Source: Alkalihalobacillus trypoxylicola (lineage in GTDB: Bacteria > Bacillota > Bacilli > Bacillales > Bacillaceae_D). Taken from it: DNA of 64,000 bases. The notes below the pieces were generated by a model that was not told where the DNA came from, did not search any database, and saw only the letters and a program-made list of their open reading frames with translations. The translations under genes and the position numbers were made by a program. Every line of letters starts with the position of its first letter. The stretch's first letter is position 1. The DNA is taken from contig NZ_LTAO01000039.1 of NCBI RefSeq assembly GCF_001590785.1, positions 1 through 64,000 of the forward strand, written 5' to 3'. Positions 54,635-62,991 of the stretch are shown one piece after another.

Positions 54635-54946
54635 ACGTACAATGGAATATTTTCCAATAATTGATAATTAAGCCCTAAATATTGAGATAATTTCCATCAA
54701 AAAACGTTGTTAGTCGGGAAAATCAAACAGGGTTGTTCGGTTCTTTTTACCTAGATACTATTAATCAACCAGAAACCTATCAAAATGATATCCATTCCAT
54801 TCGTTTAAAACTTTTTGCTTTACATTATTTAGTAAATTTTGTGAAGCTGTTAATTTGATACCCTATTAAAAACCAAATAAAACCAAAATTTTGTATTTTT
54901 TTCTGTCTTTTTTTGAAAATATTTTAACTTTCCGAAAAATTGCTTT
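54635..54946. other. Gene-free stretch between esxA promoter and the next gene
   Basis: AT-rich, no gene or strong hairpin recognised. It separates the core operon from a small membrane protein gene. Confidence 0.35.
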
Positions 54947-55324
54947 CTAGCCTTGAGATTCTTGGACTATTGAAAACCATCCCTTACCACCAAAAACTAT
55001 CGTACAGACTATTAGCGCTAACGCTAAAACTAATAGAATGGGTTGACTCGTAAAACTGCCTGCAAATAGGAAAATAAACGAAACAAAGAATAATAAAATA
55101 GCCATCATATTTGTTTTTACTTCAATCGTCTGACCATCCGTTACACTTTTTTCTGGACTGCCAAAAAACCATTGATTTACTTTAACCTTCATTTCCTTAC
55201 TTTTAGCATCTACTTGGTAAACTTCGTTATTTTTTAATTTAGTCACAAGCTGCCCATCTACTTTTAAATCTATTTTTGAGCCCATCCCAATCATGCCTGT
55301 TCTTCTTTTTATTGTAACCGCCAT
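54947..55324 (-). CDS. Small membrane-anchored protein
   Basis: 125 residues. The first 70 form a beta-rich part (TIKRRTGMIGMGSKIDLKVDGQLVTKLKNNEVYQVDAKSKEMKVKVNQWFFGS), like a PEGA-type small domain, followed by two membrane helices (MMAILLFFVSFIFLFAG; ILLVLALALIVCTIVFGG). No ribosome site stronger than GGAGG seen at 55328. No family recognised. It sits directly upstream of esxA, possibly connected with the secretion locus. Confidence 0.65.
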   Translation of the reverse strand: MAVTIKRRTGMIGMGSKIDLKVDGQLVTKLKNNEVYQVDAKSKEMKVKVNQWFFGSPEKSVTDGQTIEVKTNMMAILLFFVSFIFLFAGSFTSQPILLVLALALIVCTIVFGGKGWFSIVQESQG

Positions 55325-55625
55325 AAATCCTCCCTCATTTCATCTTTTTTATTTATTATTATTTCCTCATTCAACCGTTAAGCATTTCGTCTCTTGTTAT
55401 AATTTTACAAACACATAGTGTTTACTCTAAAAATAATTGAAAATTATGTCAAACCTTTATACGTATATTTCTATAAATTGAATAGGAAGTCCTAAGGGGA
55501 TGGAGCGAAAATTTCAATATAAAGTACAGTGTTCCTATATTATAATTAGTAAAATCGAACCTTTTTTTCCGTCTTAAGAATCAGCATCCTTTACGCTTTT
55601 AAATATAGATTCTATAATAAGACAA

Positions 55626-55668
55626 AAAAAGAGCCTTTTGAACAAAACCAATGTTCATAGACTCTTTT
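55626..55668 (-). terminator. Terminator of the esterase gene
   Basis: AAAAGAG...TTGAACA pairs with TGTTCA...CTCTTTT; on the minus strand the stem ends in GGCTCTTTTTTTGTC. Confidence 0.6.
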
Positions 55669-55717
55669 CCTTCTATTAAAGTTTTTCAAGGTCTTCATTT
55701 ACAAAATTCATGACAAT

Positions 55718-56515
55718 TTACGAATTCTCCAATACAGGTGTCATTGCCCACTGCAATCCTTTTTCTATATATTCATTCCAAAAATCCCAATTGTGATCAC
55801 CTTTCGTTTCATGATAGGTGACATCTATATTTTTATTTTTTAGATACTCATAGAACATATGATTCACATCTAGTAAAAAATCTTCTGTACCGCAGGCGAT
55901 AAATAATTGTGGAATGACACATTCGTTATTCATTAAATGCTCAACAATTGCTTCAGGGTCTTTATCACTTCCTAACAGCTGAGTGAGATCTCCAAACACC
56001 CTTCTATAATAGCCATACTTCGCTATTCCATTATCAAAATCCTTATCGATGTTATGTATTTTGTATGTGATTAAAGCAGAGGACAGTGCTATGATCCGTC
56101 CAAAGGTATCATGATATTTTAGTCCATTACGAATCGCACCATACCCTCCCATTGACAATCCCCCAATGAAGGTATCCTCTCTATTCGAAGATAAAGGAAA
56201 CAGCTGCCGCGTATAATTCACAAGCTCTTTCCCTACATATTGCGCATACATGACTTCCATTTCTTCATCATCTAAATAAAAGTGGTTTTCACCCGCCGGC
56301 ATAAATACCGCTATATTGTATTTATAGGCTAATTCCCTAATTCTACTATTACTAAGCCAATCAGTATAACCACCATGGTAACCATGAAGTAGGTAAAGAG
56401 ATTTAAGTGGTAGGGTATTCGTTTTACCATCCGCTGGTTCCAGTGGAATAATCGCTTGGAAGGGAACCTCTCTATTCATCGCTTTCGAAAAAAAGTTTAC
56501 AGTAATTAAAGCCAT
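55718..56515 (-). CDS. Alpha/beta-hydrolase esterase (EstA/S-formylglutathione hydrolase-like)
   Basis: 265 residues. Nucleophile elbow GGLSMGGYGAIRNGL (Ser near 130), oxyanion motif LYLLHGYHGGYTDWL, charge-relay Asp in ACGTEDFLLDVN and His in TKGDHNWDFW. This matches the putative esterase family (PF00756) that includes tributyrin esterase and esterase D. The ATG at 56515 follows GAGGTG by six bases. Single gene flanked by a terminator; upstream is the TetR regulator gene in the same direction. Confidence 0.85.
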   Translation of the reverse strand: MALITVNFFSKAMNREVPFQAIIPLEPADGKTNTLPLKSLYLLHGYHGGYTDWLSNSRIRELAYKYNIAVFMPAGENHFYLDDEEMEVMYAQYVGKELVNYTRQLFPLSSNREDTFIGGLSMGGYGAIRNGLKYHDTFGRIIALSSALITYKIHNIDKDFDNGIAKYGYYRRVFGDLTQLLGSDKDPEAIVEHLMNNECVIPQLFIACGTEDFLLDVNHMFYEYLKNKNIDVTYHETKGDHNWDFWNEYIEKGLQWAMTPVLENS

Positions 56516-56701
56516 ATCGATCACCTCGTAAATCATTCTAATAGATTTTTATTAAATAAATGAATTGGGTGAAGCATCATAACAAGAACAAGCTGTAAAT
56601 ACTATCTTAATAAAGATTCGTCATTATTATCACTTAACCTGCTTTTCATTCAAAATAAAAAGACCATAAACGATTATCATGATCTTCCAAAACGCAACTA
56701 T

Positions 56702-57307
56702 TCACTTATGCAATCCTTTTTTTAATAAAACCATTTCTTTTGAAAATTCCTTTATTGCTTTTTCAATCGAAAGATCGAGCGAATACTTTTCAATGACACT
56801 CCTAATTAATACAGAGCCTAAAATTTTGATAATATATTTATATTCATCTTCATTTTCCATATTTAAATTTCGTTTGTTTATCATCTGATTCAGTTCATTC
56901 ATCTGTTTATCGGTATCATACCAATGGAAACTACGTTCGAATTCATGCTCAATTCGATGATCCATATTTAAAAATATATTTTTCATAAAATGAAGATTTT
57001 GGTCCTGTTCAGTGATTAAATACTCAAACAAATCTGATATGGTTTTAAAAATATCTCCTTCATTCTTTTGAATGAGTTCTACCATCCGTTCTCTATTTTC
57101 TTGTATTTTTATATTGAGAAGATAAAAAAAAGCATCACTCTTATCCTCAAAATATTGGTAAAAGCTTCCTCTCGGAATTTGAGCAGCATTTACAATATTT
57201 GAAATAGAGGCTTTTGCTAAAGGCACTCTAGAAAATTCCTCTTTAGCAGCATGAATTAATTTATCTTGTTTATCATCTGGTAAGTTAAAAAACGTAACTT
57301 TAGGCAA
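56702..57307 (-). CDS. TetR/AcrR-family regulator
   Basis: 201 residues. N-terminal helix-turn-helix KLIHAAKEEFSRVPLAKASISNIVNAAQIPRGSFYQYFEDKSDAFFYLL; helical ligand domain after residue 60. The start is a TTG at 57307 with AAGGAGAG seven bases upstream. Probably translated from the same transcript as the small 47-residue ORF upstream, whose promoter is packed with operator-like TGACA-N3-TGTCA repeats, so strong autorepression is likely. A regulatory link with the esterase or the T7SS is not shown. Confidence 0.9.
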   Translation of the reverse strand: MPKVTFFNLPDDKQDKLIHAAKEEFSRVPLAKASISNIVNAAQIPRGSFYQYFEDKSDAFFYLLNIKIQENRERMVELIQKNEGDIFKTISDLFEYLITEQDQNLHFMKNIFLNMDHRIEHEFERSFHWYDTDKQMNELNQMINKRNLNMENEDEYKYIIKILGSVLIRSVIEKYSLDLSIEKAIKEFSKEMVLLKKGLHK

Positions 57308-57376
57308 ATAGGTTCTCTCCTTAAATAGCTACCTTCGAATTCCAAATCTTCAATACCTAATAATCAAAGTTATTCT

Positions 57377-57520
57377 TTATCTTCTTATAGTATGTAACAA
57401 TTTGACAGCGCTCTCATACGAAACTTGGTTCTCGATTAAATATAGTGGTTTTTTACAAATCGATGCATCTACTCCTTGTGCTTGAAGAAGCTTAACGATC
57501 TCACTTATTTGCTTTACCAA
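57377..57520 (-). CDS. Small ORF co-transcribed with the TetR gene
   Basis: 47 residues from a TTG at 57520 with AAAAGGAG ten bases upstream, ending at TAA 57377. The frame is also open to an ATG at 57541, but that ATG lies within operator 1 and has no ribosome site. Sequence: VKQISEIVKLLQAQGVDASI, then CKKPLYLIENQVSYESAVKL and LHTIRR. It looks soluble and helical. Ends 70 bases before the TetR start. No family recognised. Confidence 0.45.
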   Translation of the reverse strand: MVKQISEIVKLLQAQGVDASICKKPLYLIENQVSYESAVKLLHTIRR

Positions 57521-57540
57521 AATCAGACCACTCCTTTTCA

Positions 57541-57613
57541 TGACACTCTGTCATCTTATATTCTTATAATAAATGACACAATGTCATCAGTCAATTGTTG
57601 TGACAACATGTCA
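57541..57613 (-). promoter_or_regulatory. TetR promoter with three tandem operators
   Basis: Promoter on the minus strand: TTGACT (57594-57589), 17 bases, TATTAT (57571-57566). Operators of the form TGACA-N3-TGTCA at 57541-57553 (TGACACTCTGTCA), 57574-57586 (TGACACAATGTCA, exactly inside the promoter spacer) and 57601-57613 (TGACAACATGTCA, just upstream of the -35). A looser TGACATTATTCTGTCA lies at 57695-57710. Confidence 0.75.
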
Positions 57614-57614
57614 T

Positions 57615-57847
57615 AAATTTTACATATTATTTCTAAATCGCTTTAAATCTCTCAATCTAAGTTTATGTAAATAACCAAGCATTCAACTTTTCTATGACAT
57701 TATTCTGTCACCCTACTTTTATAGTAACCATTTAAAAGAAGATTGAAACTCCTTATTTCTAAATCTTTATGAACATTTCTATGCGTTCTCCCCATAATCC
57801 TTCCTTAATCTTACAATTCTTATTGGAAAGTTTTTTCTTAGCTCTTA
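57615..57847. other. Gene-free stretch upstream of the TetR operators
   Basis: AT-rich with no gene seen; holds the fourth, looser operator-like repeat at 57695-57710. Confidence 0.35.
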
Positions 57848-57958
57848 TGAAAAAGCACCTATAGTCTATAAGACAATAGATGCTTAATTATCAATAAAGT
57901 TGTCAACTTTCCAAAATCAAAAACACCTGTTGCCTAATGAGACAATCAAGTGCTTATA
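57848..57958 (-). terminator. Two similar tandem hairpins after the immunity gene
   Basis: Hairpin 1, near 57922-57958: CACCTGTTGC...GACAATCAAGTG, with a T-run on the minus strand. Hairpin 2, near 57848-57884: AAGCACCTATAGTCT...AGACAATAGATGCTT. Both share an AAAA.CACCT...GACAAT..A.TGCTTA pattern, so one may have arisen from the other. They likely end the second effector operon. Confidence 0.5.
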
Positions 57959-57985
57959 GTTAATGTTGTAACATACTCCCTAATA

Positions 57986-58531
57986 TTACTGAACTGGTCC
58001 CATAAATTCAGTAATAATAAGAATATGTTCCTTCAGTTTGACTTTTTTTAGATTCTCTACTTTTTCTGCTCCACCTAAACCTAATAGAGGGGTGTATCCA
58101 AAACACTCGTCATAGTTAGGGGCACTGTATTTACTAATCGCTTCTGGATAAGGCTGCCACATTAATTCATCGTTCATAAAGTCATTATCTTTTAAGTCAT
58201 CAAAAAAGAATTCAAAACCGGAAGAAACAACATTAACATAACCTTTCCTAAAGTTTAATAAATTTACATACTTATCTTTTTCCATTACTATAATATCACC
58301 CATTGAGGTTGTAAAAATAGGAATTGCCTGCTCATACCTTAGATAACTTATCTCTAAAATATCTAAATAATCGTCTGGATTTATAATTTTTAAAAAGTCA
58401 TTTGCGAAAGTACCAAATCCATATTTTTTCCATGTTTCTATTAATTCTTCAGGAAGTTTATCTTTATATTTTAAAATAACATCTTCATCAACTGTTTCAT
58501 GTTTTTTAAAATCGCTTAATATAGTGTCCAA
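57986..58531 (-). CDS. Putative Tdi1-type immunity protein (GAD-like plus DUF1851)
   Basis: 181 residues, no signal. LPEELIETWKKYGFGTFANDFLKIINPDDYLDIL is the GAD-like start; later IPIFTTSMGDIIVMEKDKYVNLLNFRKGYVNVVSSGFEFFFDDLKD and FGYTPLLGLGGAEKVENLKKVKLKEHILIITEFMGPVQ match the DUF1851/Tdi1 C-terminal pattern. In Agrobacterium Tdi1 neutralises the T6SS DNase Tde1, whose toxin domain is of the same Ntox15 type as the gene just upstream here. TTG start at 58531 with AAGGAAGG eight bases upstream; 20 bases after the toxin stop. Confidence 0.8.
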   Translation of the reverse strand: MDTILSDFKKHETVDEDVILKYKDKLPEELIETWKKYGFGTFANDFLKIINPDDYLDILEISYLRYEQAIPIFTTSMGDIIVMEKDKYVNLLNFRKGYVNVVSSGFEFFFDDLKDNDFMNDELMWQPYPEAISKYSAPNYDECFGYTPLLGLGGAEKVENLKKVKLKEHILIITEFMGPVQ

Positions 58532-58550
58532 TTATCATACCTTCCTTTCA

Positions 58551-60401
58551 TTAGTGAGTTAATTTTACATTTAAATAAGTATTCTTTAACTGATCAGGTG
58601 ACATATTCTTCGCAATTTCCCTAATTTGCTCATCAACAACATCAATTCTATATTTCCATTGTGAGCCTATCGAAGAATTTACTCTTTTATCACCCATACC
58701 TCCAATAATGTCTGCTCTTCCTCCAGCTATTTGATCTGGATTATGAAGTGCTGCTTTTGTTTCCAGCCATTCTGAAGCTTTCTTTGTCGCATCTGCTCTG
58801 GAAAGTCCTTGTTTTCGCAGTTCAGCAATTTTATCTTTAAGAGCTTCTTGTCTAGCCATTTTTTGAGCTGCATTTCCTTCTATTGCTCTACCTTCAGCAA
58901 TATATCTGTCCCTATTTTTCAAATACTCGTCAACCGTTAATTCATTCATACCTTTTTCTTGGTCTTTTAATTGTCTTGTAAACTCTTTAGAATCATGTTT
59001 ATCTTTTCTTTTAAAATTAATTTCAACTTCTTTTATTCTTGGTATATCATCCAAATGATTTACATTACCCCTACCCTTACCAAGCGAAGCTCCTTCAACT
59101 GGGGCTGAGCTTCCTGATGGGCTGGTGAGACTTTGCTTTGGTGGTAGTTTGGCATTTAGAAAGTCATCTGCTGCCGTAACTGGTTTGACGTTTCGACTTG
59201 TAGTGACTTGAACACTTCCCATGTCCGTTGCAAATGACGGGGATAAAATTAAATCCTTCAATCTATAGTAATTCACTTTTCCAGTGGTCAGCTTGGAATC
59301 AACGCCTCTTCCAAAGGCAAGAATGTCATCTATGACCTTGTTGTGGGCTAGTATCGCTTGCTCATTTAGAACCTTTTTAGCGCTGTTTAGTCGTGCGGTT
59401 GTTTGAGCAGACGCTGTACGAACCATCTCATCGACTCGTTTAACGGCTTGTTGAGTTACCCCTTTGGTTTGATTGACGATTGATTTTGTTTGATTGGTTA
59501 TTGATTGAATTGGCGTCGAGTTAATGAGCTTTGTACCCGTTCGAGTCGTCCCACTAAATCGTTTTAGAGCAGCTCCTGCTGGGATGATATCAATTGGGGC
59601 AAGCAGGCCTCGAAGCCAGCGTTCTCCTGTGTCAAGCTCTCGTTGTGATATCAAATCTTTCCCTACAATAGCGTTTGTTAATTCATAACTACCATATATT
59701 GCACCTAAAGTCAATCCAGCTGGAGGGCAAATTAGCGCTACACCGACAATGACAACTAATGCCCCTATACTAACCCAAAACTCCTTCGTAAGTTGAGTAT
59801 CCTTAATCGAGGTATATTCAAAAGCGTTCATATTAACAGCTGCTAGTTGATAGTCTTCATAAGCTAATTCTTGGTCAGGATTTAATTCCTGCCACTGTTC
59901 AAATTCTAATCTCATCTGATCGCTATAAAAGTTGTCACCCGTAAATAGGTCACTTAATGTCACTTCTTCTTTTTCTCGCTCGAAATTCTCCGTCATTCCA
60001 TAGCCATAGTGAAGTGTTTCGACAACGGTTGCATTGATTCGATTTGTCGTACTGTAGTTAGAAATCGAGGAATCTCGCATCTTTGCTACAAATTCATCAA
60101 AATCCTTATGAAACGGCTGGTCGATCGTTTGATCAACGATTCCGCCCACTCTCTTAGTGAAGTTCTCCAAAACTCTAAAATCCTCAAATAAAGCATCATA
60201 ATCATGATCACGATTCGTATGATAAAAGGAGATGACTCCATCTGAATCGTATTTTGAAATATTCCTTGCTGCTTTGTCTAAATTTTTAGAGAGACTTTTC
60301 AGCTCGTCGATCATTCCTTTTCCCCATACACCTAAACCTATAAGGTTACGAATTCCTTTTCTTGCTTTATCCCAATCATCTTCTCGATATTTAACATCCA
60401 A
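58551..60401 (-). CDS. T7SS-associated polymorphic toxin with Ntox15-like nuclease C-terminus
   Basis: 616 residues. Residues 1-200 are helical and LXG-like in position (RKGIRNLIGLGVWGKGMIDELKSLSKNLDKAARN). A hydrophobic stretch ILVVIVGVALICPPAGLTLGAIYG-type lies near 215-240, followed by a pretoxin segment GERWLRGLLAPIDIIPAGAALKRF (PT-TG-like). A linker of Thr/Lys-rich helices leads to a C-terminal domain of about 150 residues: TKAALHNPDQIAGG, DIIGGMGDKRVNSSIGSQW, KYRIDVVDEQIREIAK. The HNPD (HxxD) and GSQW motifs are those of Ntox15/Tde1 DNases. TTG start directly after the preceding stop (TAATTG). Expected to act on DNA in a rival cell unless its partner binds it. Confidence 0.8.
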   Translation of the reverse strand: MDVKYREDDWDKARKGIRNLIGLGVWGKGMIDELKSLSKNLDKAARNISKYDSDGVISFYHTNRDHDYDALFEDFRVLENFTKRVGGIVDQTIDQPFHKDFDEFVAKMRDSSISNYSTTNRINATVVETLHYGYGMTENFEREKEEVTLSDLFTGDNFYSDQMRLEFEQWQELNPDQELAYEDYQLAAVNMNAFEYTSIKDTQLTKEFWVSIGALVVIVGVALICPPAGLTLGAIYGSYELTNAIVGKDLISQRELDTGERWLRGLLAPIDIIPAGAALKRFSGTTRTGTKLINSTPIQSITNQTKSIVNQTKGVTQQAVKRVDEMVRTASAQTTARLNSAKKVLNEQAILAHNKVIDDILAFGRGVDSKLTTGKVNYYRLKDLILSPSFATDMGSVQVTTSRNVKPVTAADDFLNAKLPPKQSLTSPSGSSAPVEGASLGKGRGNVNHLDDIPRIKEVEINFKRKDKHDSKEFTRQLKDQEKGMNELTVDEYLKNRDRYIAEGRAIEGNAAQKMARQEALKDKIAELRKQGLSRADATKKASEWLETKAALHNPDQIAGGRADIIGGMGDKRVNSSIGSQWKYRIDVVDEQIREIAKNMSPDQLKNTYLNVKLTH

Positions 60402-60731
60402 TTATATCAACCCCATTGCCTCAAATATTTGTTTAGCAATGGCTTCATCAGTCTCAATCATCGTATTTAAGGTGTCTATTACAAGAGTAGAGGCTCGAAC
60501 ATAATTATCATATAAGTCATTAAATTTTTCATTAGCATCTACATATGCGGTAGCCATTGCACCTTCTGCTCTTCCTGCTTCATAAAACTTTGTGCTTGCT
60601 AGCTTCTCTATTGAAGGCCGTGTATTTGTTTCTAATTCACTAATAATATCCAACAATTGATTATAAATCGATGTGATTTCGTCCGGTTTAATCGTAATTC
60701 CACTCGTTGCACCACTTCCAGAAACAATCAT
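60402..60731 (-). CDS. WXG100-like partner of the Ntox15 toxin
   Basis: 109 residues, helical: ITIKPDEITSIYNQLLDIISELETNTRPSIEKLA, SKFYEAGRAEGAMATAYVDANEKFNDLYDNYVRASTLVIDTL. No W-X-G in the turn (the turn is FYEAGRAEG), yet size and location fit the small helical partner that precedes T7SS toxins. GGAGGG nine bases before the ATG; overlaps the upstream gene by four bases and touches the toxin gene. Confidence 0.68.
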   Translation of the reverse strand: MIVSGSGATSGITIKPDEITSIYNQLLDIISELETNTRPSIEKLASTKFYEAGRAEGAMATAYVDANEKFNDLYDNYVRASTLVIDTLNTMIETDEAIAKQIFEAMGLI

Positions 60732-61435
60732 ACTACTGTACCCTCCTTGTAAGGAAAATCTAACTCATCAAATAATATCTTCAAAAACCAATATTGACTC
60801 GCGTGATAATATTCTTTTTGAACCGTATCAACCATCATTAGCTTTTCATCCTTCTCAAAAATAAGCCACTGCTGATAATACTCTGGGTTTGTGGCCTCCT
60901 TTTTTGATTCATTTAATTGAAACCTTTCAAAATTAATGGACTGATCGCTCGGTTGAAAGGATTGAATGCTCTTTTTCTCTTCAGATGTTAGCTCCTTCTT
61001 AAGGAAACCCTTTTCTGACTCATCTGGTTCTCTTAAAATTAAAGGTAATTTATCAGAAAGCATTTTTAAAATAATAGGCTTTGCGACAACATGTAACTTA
61101 TAAGCCTTCTGCTCTTCCATTTCTGCTAAGATGATTAACTCTTCCGCCTTTTCATCTCGAAAGGCAAACATTAAATGATTGATTCTCACAAACTTTTTAC
61201 TAGAATAATATTCTTTTAAAACGGAAATAATCACTGCCCCATTTTTGGTTAATTTACCTTCCGTTGATAAAATTCCTTTTCCTATTAACCTGTGATGAGC
61301 CTCTTCAAAAATAGCGCTTCCTTTGAGCTGATAGGTTTGCTTATCTGGAATGCCAAATAAAGTATTCCCTTTAAAGGCTGCGGCCATTAGGTATAGCTCG
61401 GGTACGTTAAATGTATCATTAGAAGTCGTTACCAT
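60728..61435 (-). CDS. DUF5081/EspG-like putative T7SS chaperone
   Basis: 235 residues. ELYLMAAAFKGNTLFGIPDKQTYQLKG, a helix-turn region ..EEAHHRLIGKGILSTEGKLTKNG, then strands VRINHLMFAFRDEKAEELIILAEMEEQKAYKLHVV and EKDEKLMMVDTVQKEYYH. The mix of a winged-helix-like start and a mixed sheet recalls mycobacterial EspG and the DUF5081 proteins of Bacillota T7SS loci, which chaperone substrates. Overlaps the WXG-like gene upstream by seven bases. Assignment by eye only. Confidence 0.6.
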   Translation of the reverse strand: MVTTSNDTFNVPELYLMAAAFKGNTLFGIPDKQTYQLKGSAIFEEAHHRLIGKGILSTEGKLTKNGAVIISVLKEYYSSKKFVRINHLMFAFRDEKAEELIILAEMEEQKAYKLHVVAKPIILKMLSDKLPLILREPDESEKGFLKKELTSEEKKSIQSFQPSDQSINFERFQLNESKKEATNPEYYQQWLIFEKDEKLMMVDTVQKEYYHASQYWFLKILFDELDFPYKEGTVV

Positions 61436-61734
61436 AGATTTTTCACTTCTCTTACTGTCGCATCATTTTGGAAGTCATTCTTATGCTTCTCGATATTATT
61501 TAATGCTTTCGTTTGTAGAGCAGCTGTTTCTTTTAAATCTTGATGATATTGGATAATAATTTCTAAATACGTTACAAAGCTATCTCTCGCACTACCTTTC
61601 CATGAAGACGATTGGACATAAGATAAAAGAGTTTTGCTTTGATTATAGGTCGTATCGATAGATGATTTTAATTTAGTCGCTGCCGCCTTTGCCTCTTGTA
61701 CTCGGTGATCATGGATTATGACATCTTTAGACAT
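61429..61734 (-). CDS. WXG100-like protein
   Basis: 101 residues: two long helices around SSSWKGSARDSFVTYLEIIIQ with the W-X-G motif (WKG). RVQEAKAAATKLKSSIDTTY precedes it and LKETAALQTKALNNIEKHKND follows. AAGGAGTGATCGA before the ATG. It is a likely secreted or co-secreted partner in the second cassette. Confidence 0.8.
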   Translation of the reverse strand: MSKDVIIHDHRVQEAKAAATKLKSSIDTTYNQSKTLLSYVQSSSWKGSARDSFVTYLEIIIQYHQDLKETAALQTKALNNIEKHKNDFQNDATVREVKNLW

Positions 61735-61749
61735 TCGATCACTCCTTCT

Positions 61750-62100
61750 TTATTTGTTCTTTTCAGCTTCTCTTATCGCGAGATTTTTATAGTGAAGGTA
61801 TCGATTATATGCTCGATTCTCAGCGATTGTTAAATCACTTCTTTTATTTTTTTCCCGTTGAATATATTGAGAGGCCTTCGCCTCCAATGATTCCTTTGCT
61901 TGATAAAATTCCTTTGAAGGAAGCTTCTGAATAGATAAAAATGGCATGGAACTTAAATAAGAGGAATAATCATTCTCTGCTTCAGTTATTCTTCGGTCCA
62001 ATTCGGACTTTGAATTTTGTAATCGCCGATACAGCTCTAAATAATCATCTCTTTTAATTTCTGTGTCTGTTTTAAACCAATTCGAAAAAAAACTAATCAT
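61750..62100 (-). CDS. Coiled-coil protein at the head of the second effector cassette
   Basis: 116 residues, nearly all helical (YLELYRRLQNSKSELDRRITEAENDYSSYLS; KESLEAKASQYIQREKNKRSDLTIAENRAYNRYLHYKN). The layout resembles the YwqH/DUF5082-type helper of LXG toxins, though sequence similarity to the two copies near 37 and 40 kb is not obvious. AAAGGAGAGCAAG precedes the ATG. First gene after the promoter at 62198-62226. Confidence 0.65.
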   Translation of the reverse strand: MISFFSNWFKTDTEIKRDDYLELYRRLQNSKSELDRRITEAENDYSSYLSSMPFLSIQKLPSKEFYQAKESLEAKASQYIQREKNKRSDLTIAENRAYNRYLHYKNLAIREAEKNK

Positions 62101-62197
62101 CTTGCTCTCCTTTCTTCACTTCCGACATCCTTATTTTCATTTCTACTTCCAACAGCCAACAAATTATAAGTTTACAAATTATACATTAAATACCATA

Positions 62198-62226
62198 ATA
62201 GTACCTAATTCTCTACTACCATTCAA
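62198..62226 (-). promoter_or_regulatory. Promoter of the second effector cassette
   Basis: On the minus strand TTGAAT (62226-62221), 17 bases, TACTAT (62203-62198), about 100 bases before the first gene. Confidence 0.5.
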
Positions 62227-62527
62227 TAAGAATCTAAGATTGTGAATATACACACAAGTCTTTTATACTTGTTTTAAATAGACCTACAATACTTTACTGG
62301 TTCATTTTTAGCTTTTATGTCTAAAAGTGTAGTTTTTAACTATTCTCCATGTGTTTTTACTAAGTAAAATGGATTCATTCGTAAAATGTTTAATTACGAT
62401 TATCTTTTAGTAAGAGGTTTAAATACTTTATTAAGAAAAAACTTATCTAAAAAAGAGCTTTCTATGTTTTAAAAATAGGATATTAGGGTATGGGTATTTA
62501 CTACTACTAAAATAATAGGTGATGCGT

Positions 62528-62695
62528 ATGTTAACGGCTGCGGAAATATACTTAATTGAAAGAGATTTAGACTTTTTAATGAAAATGAGAGAAGAACTGA
62601 CTTCTTCTACCTTTGCTTTTTCACCCATATTAGACCAACAGATAAGTGAGCTGTATTCTGTTCTATTGAATAACAAGCCTTTTAATGTAGGATAA
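62528..62695 (+). CDS. Possible small protein, 55 residues
   Basis: ATG at 62528 (another in frame at 62522) follows TAGGTG; TAA at 62693-62695. Product: MLTAAEIYLIERDLDFLMKM, REELTSSTFAFSPILDQQIS, then ELYSVLLNNKPFNVG; helical and balanced in charge, length like Spo0E-type phosphatases but without the SQELD signature. An opposing 121-residue frame (62443-62808, minus strand, with an AAGGGG site) covers the same bases, so only one of the two is likely real. Confidence 0.4.
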   Translation: MLTAAEIYLIERDLDFLMKMREELTSSTFAFSPILDQQISELYSVLLNNKPFNVG

Positions 62696-62991
62696 GAAGT
62701 TTGTTTGATGAGATTGATTTTTACAACCTCATACTCTCTGCCCATTGCTTTTGCGATGCTTTTTGTCGTGCCTCTTAAAAAAAGTATTCGTGTACCTAGT
62801 TTCTTCATTATTTAATACCCCTTTTATTGATGAATAATCTTCCAATTTTTAAGTAAAATAATAAATGCCTTCAGATTTTCTATCATTCATATTACTTGCA
62901 ATCCCTTTTTCGTTAGTTAACTATAGAGATAACATGTACAAATACAGTGTTCATCGAAATTTTGATGACCGATTATATTGGAGGAACTACC

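Noticed and set aside
57541-57710. Spaced TGACA/TGTCA repeats considered as a CRISPR array
   Set aside because: Repeat units are short palindromes with variable spacing over a promoter and no spacer-repeat regularity, so operator sites explain them better.
62443-62808. 121-residue minus-strand open frame with an AAGGGG site before its ATG
   Set aside because: The second half is low-complexity Ser/Tyr/Lys sequence without recognisable features, and it is antisense to a better-looking 55-residue frame. Not excluded, but too weak to annotate separately.
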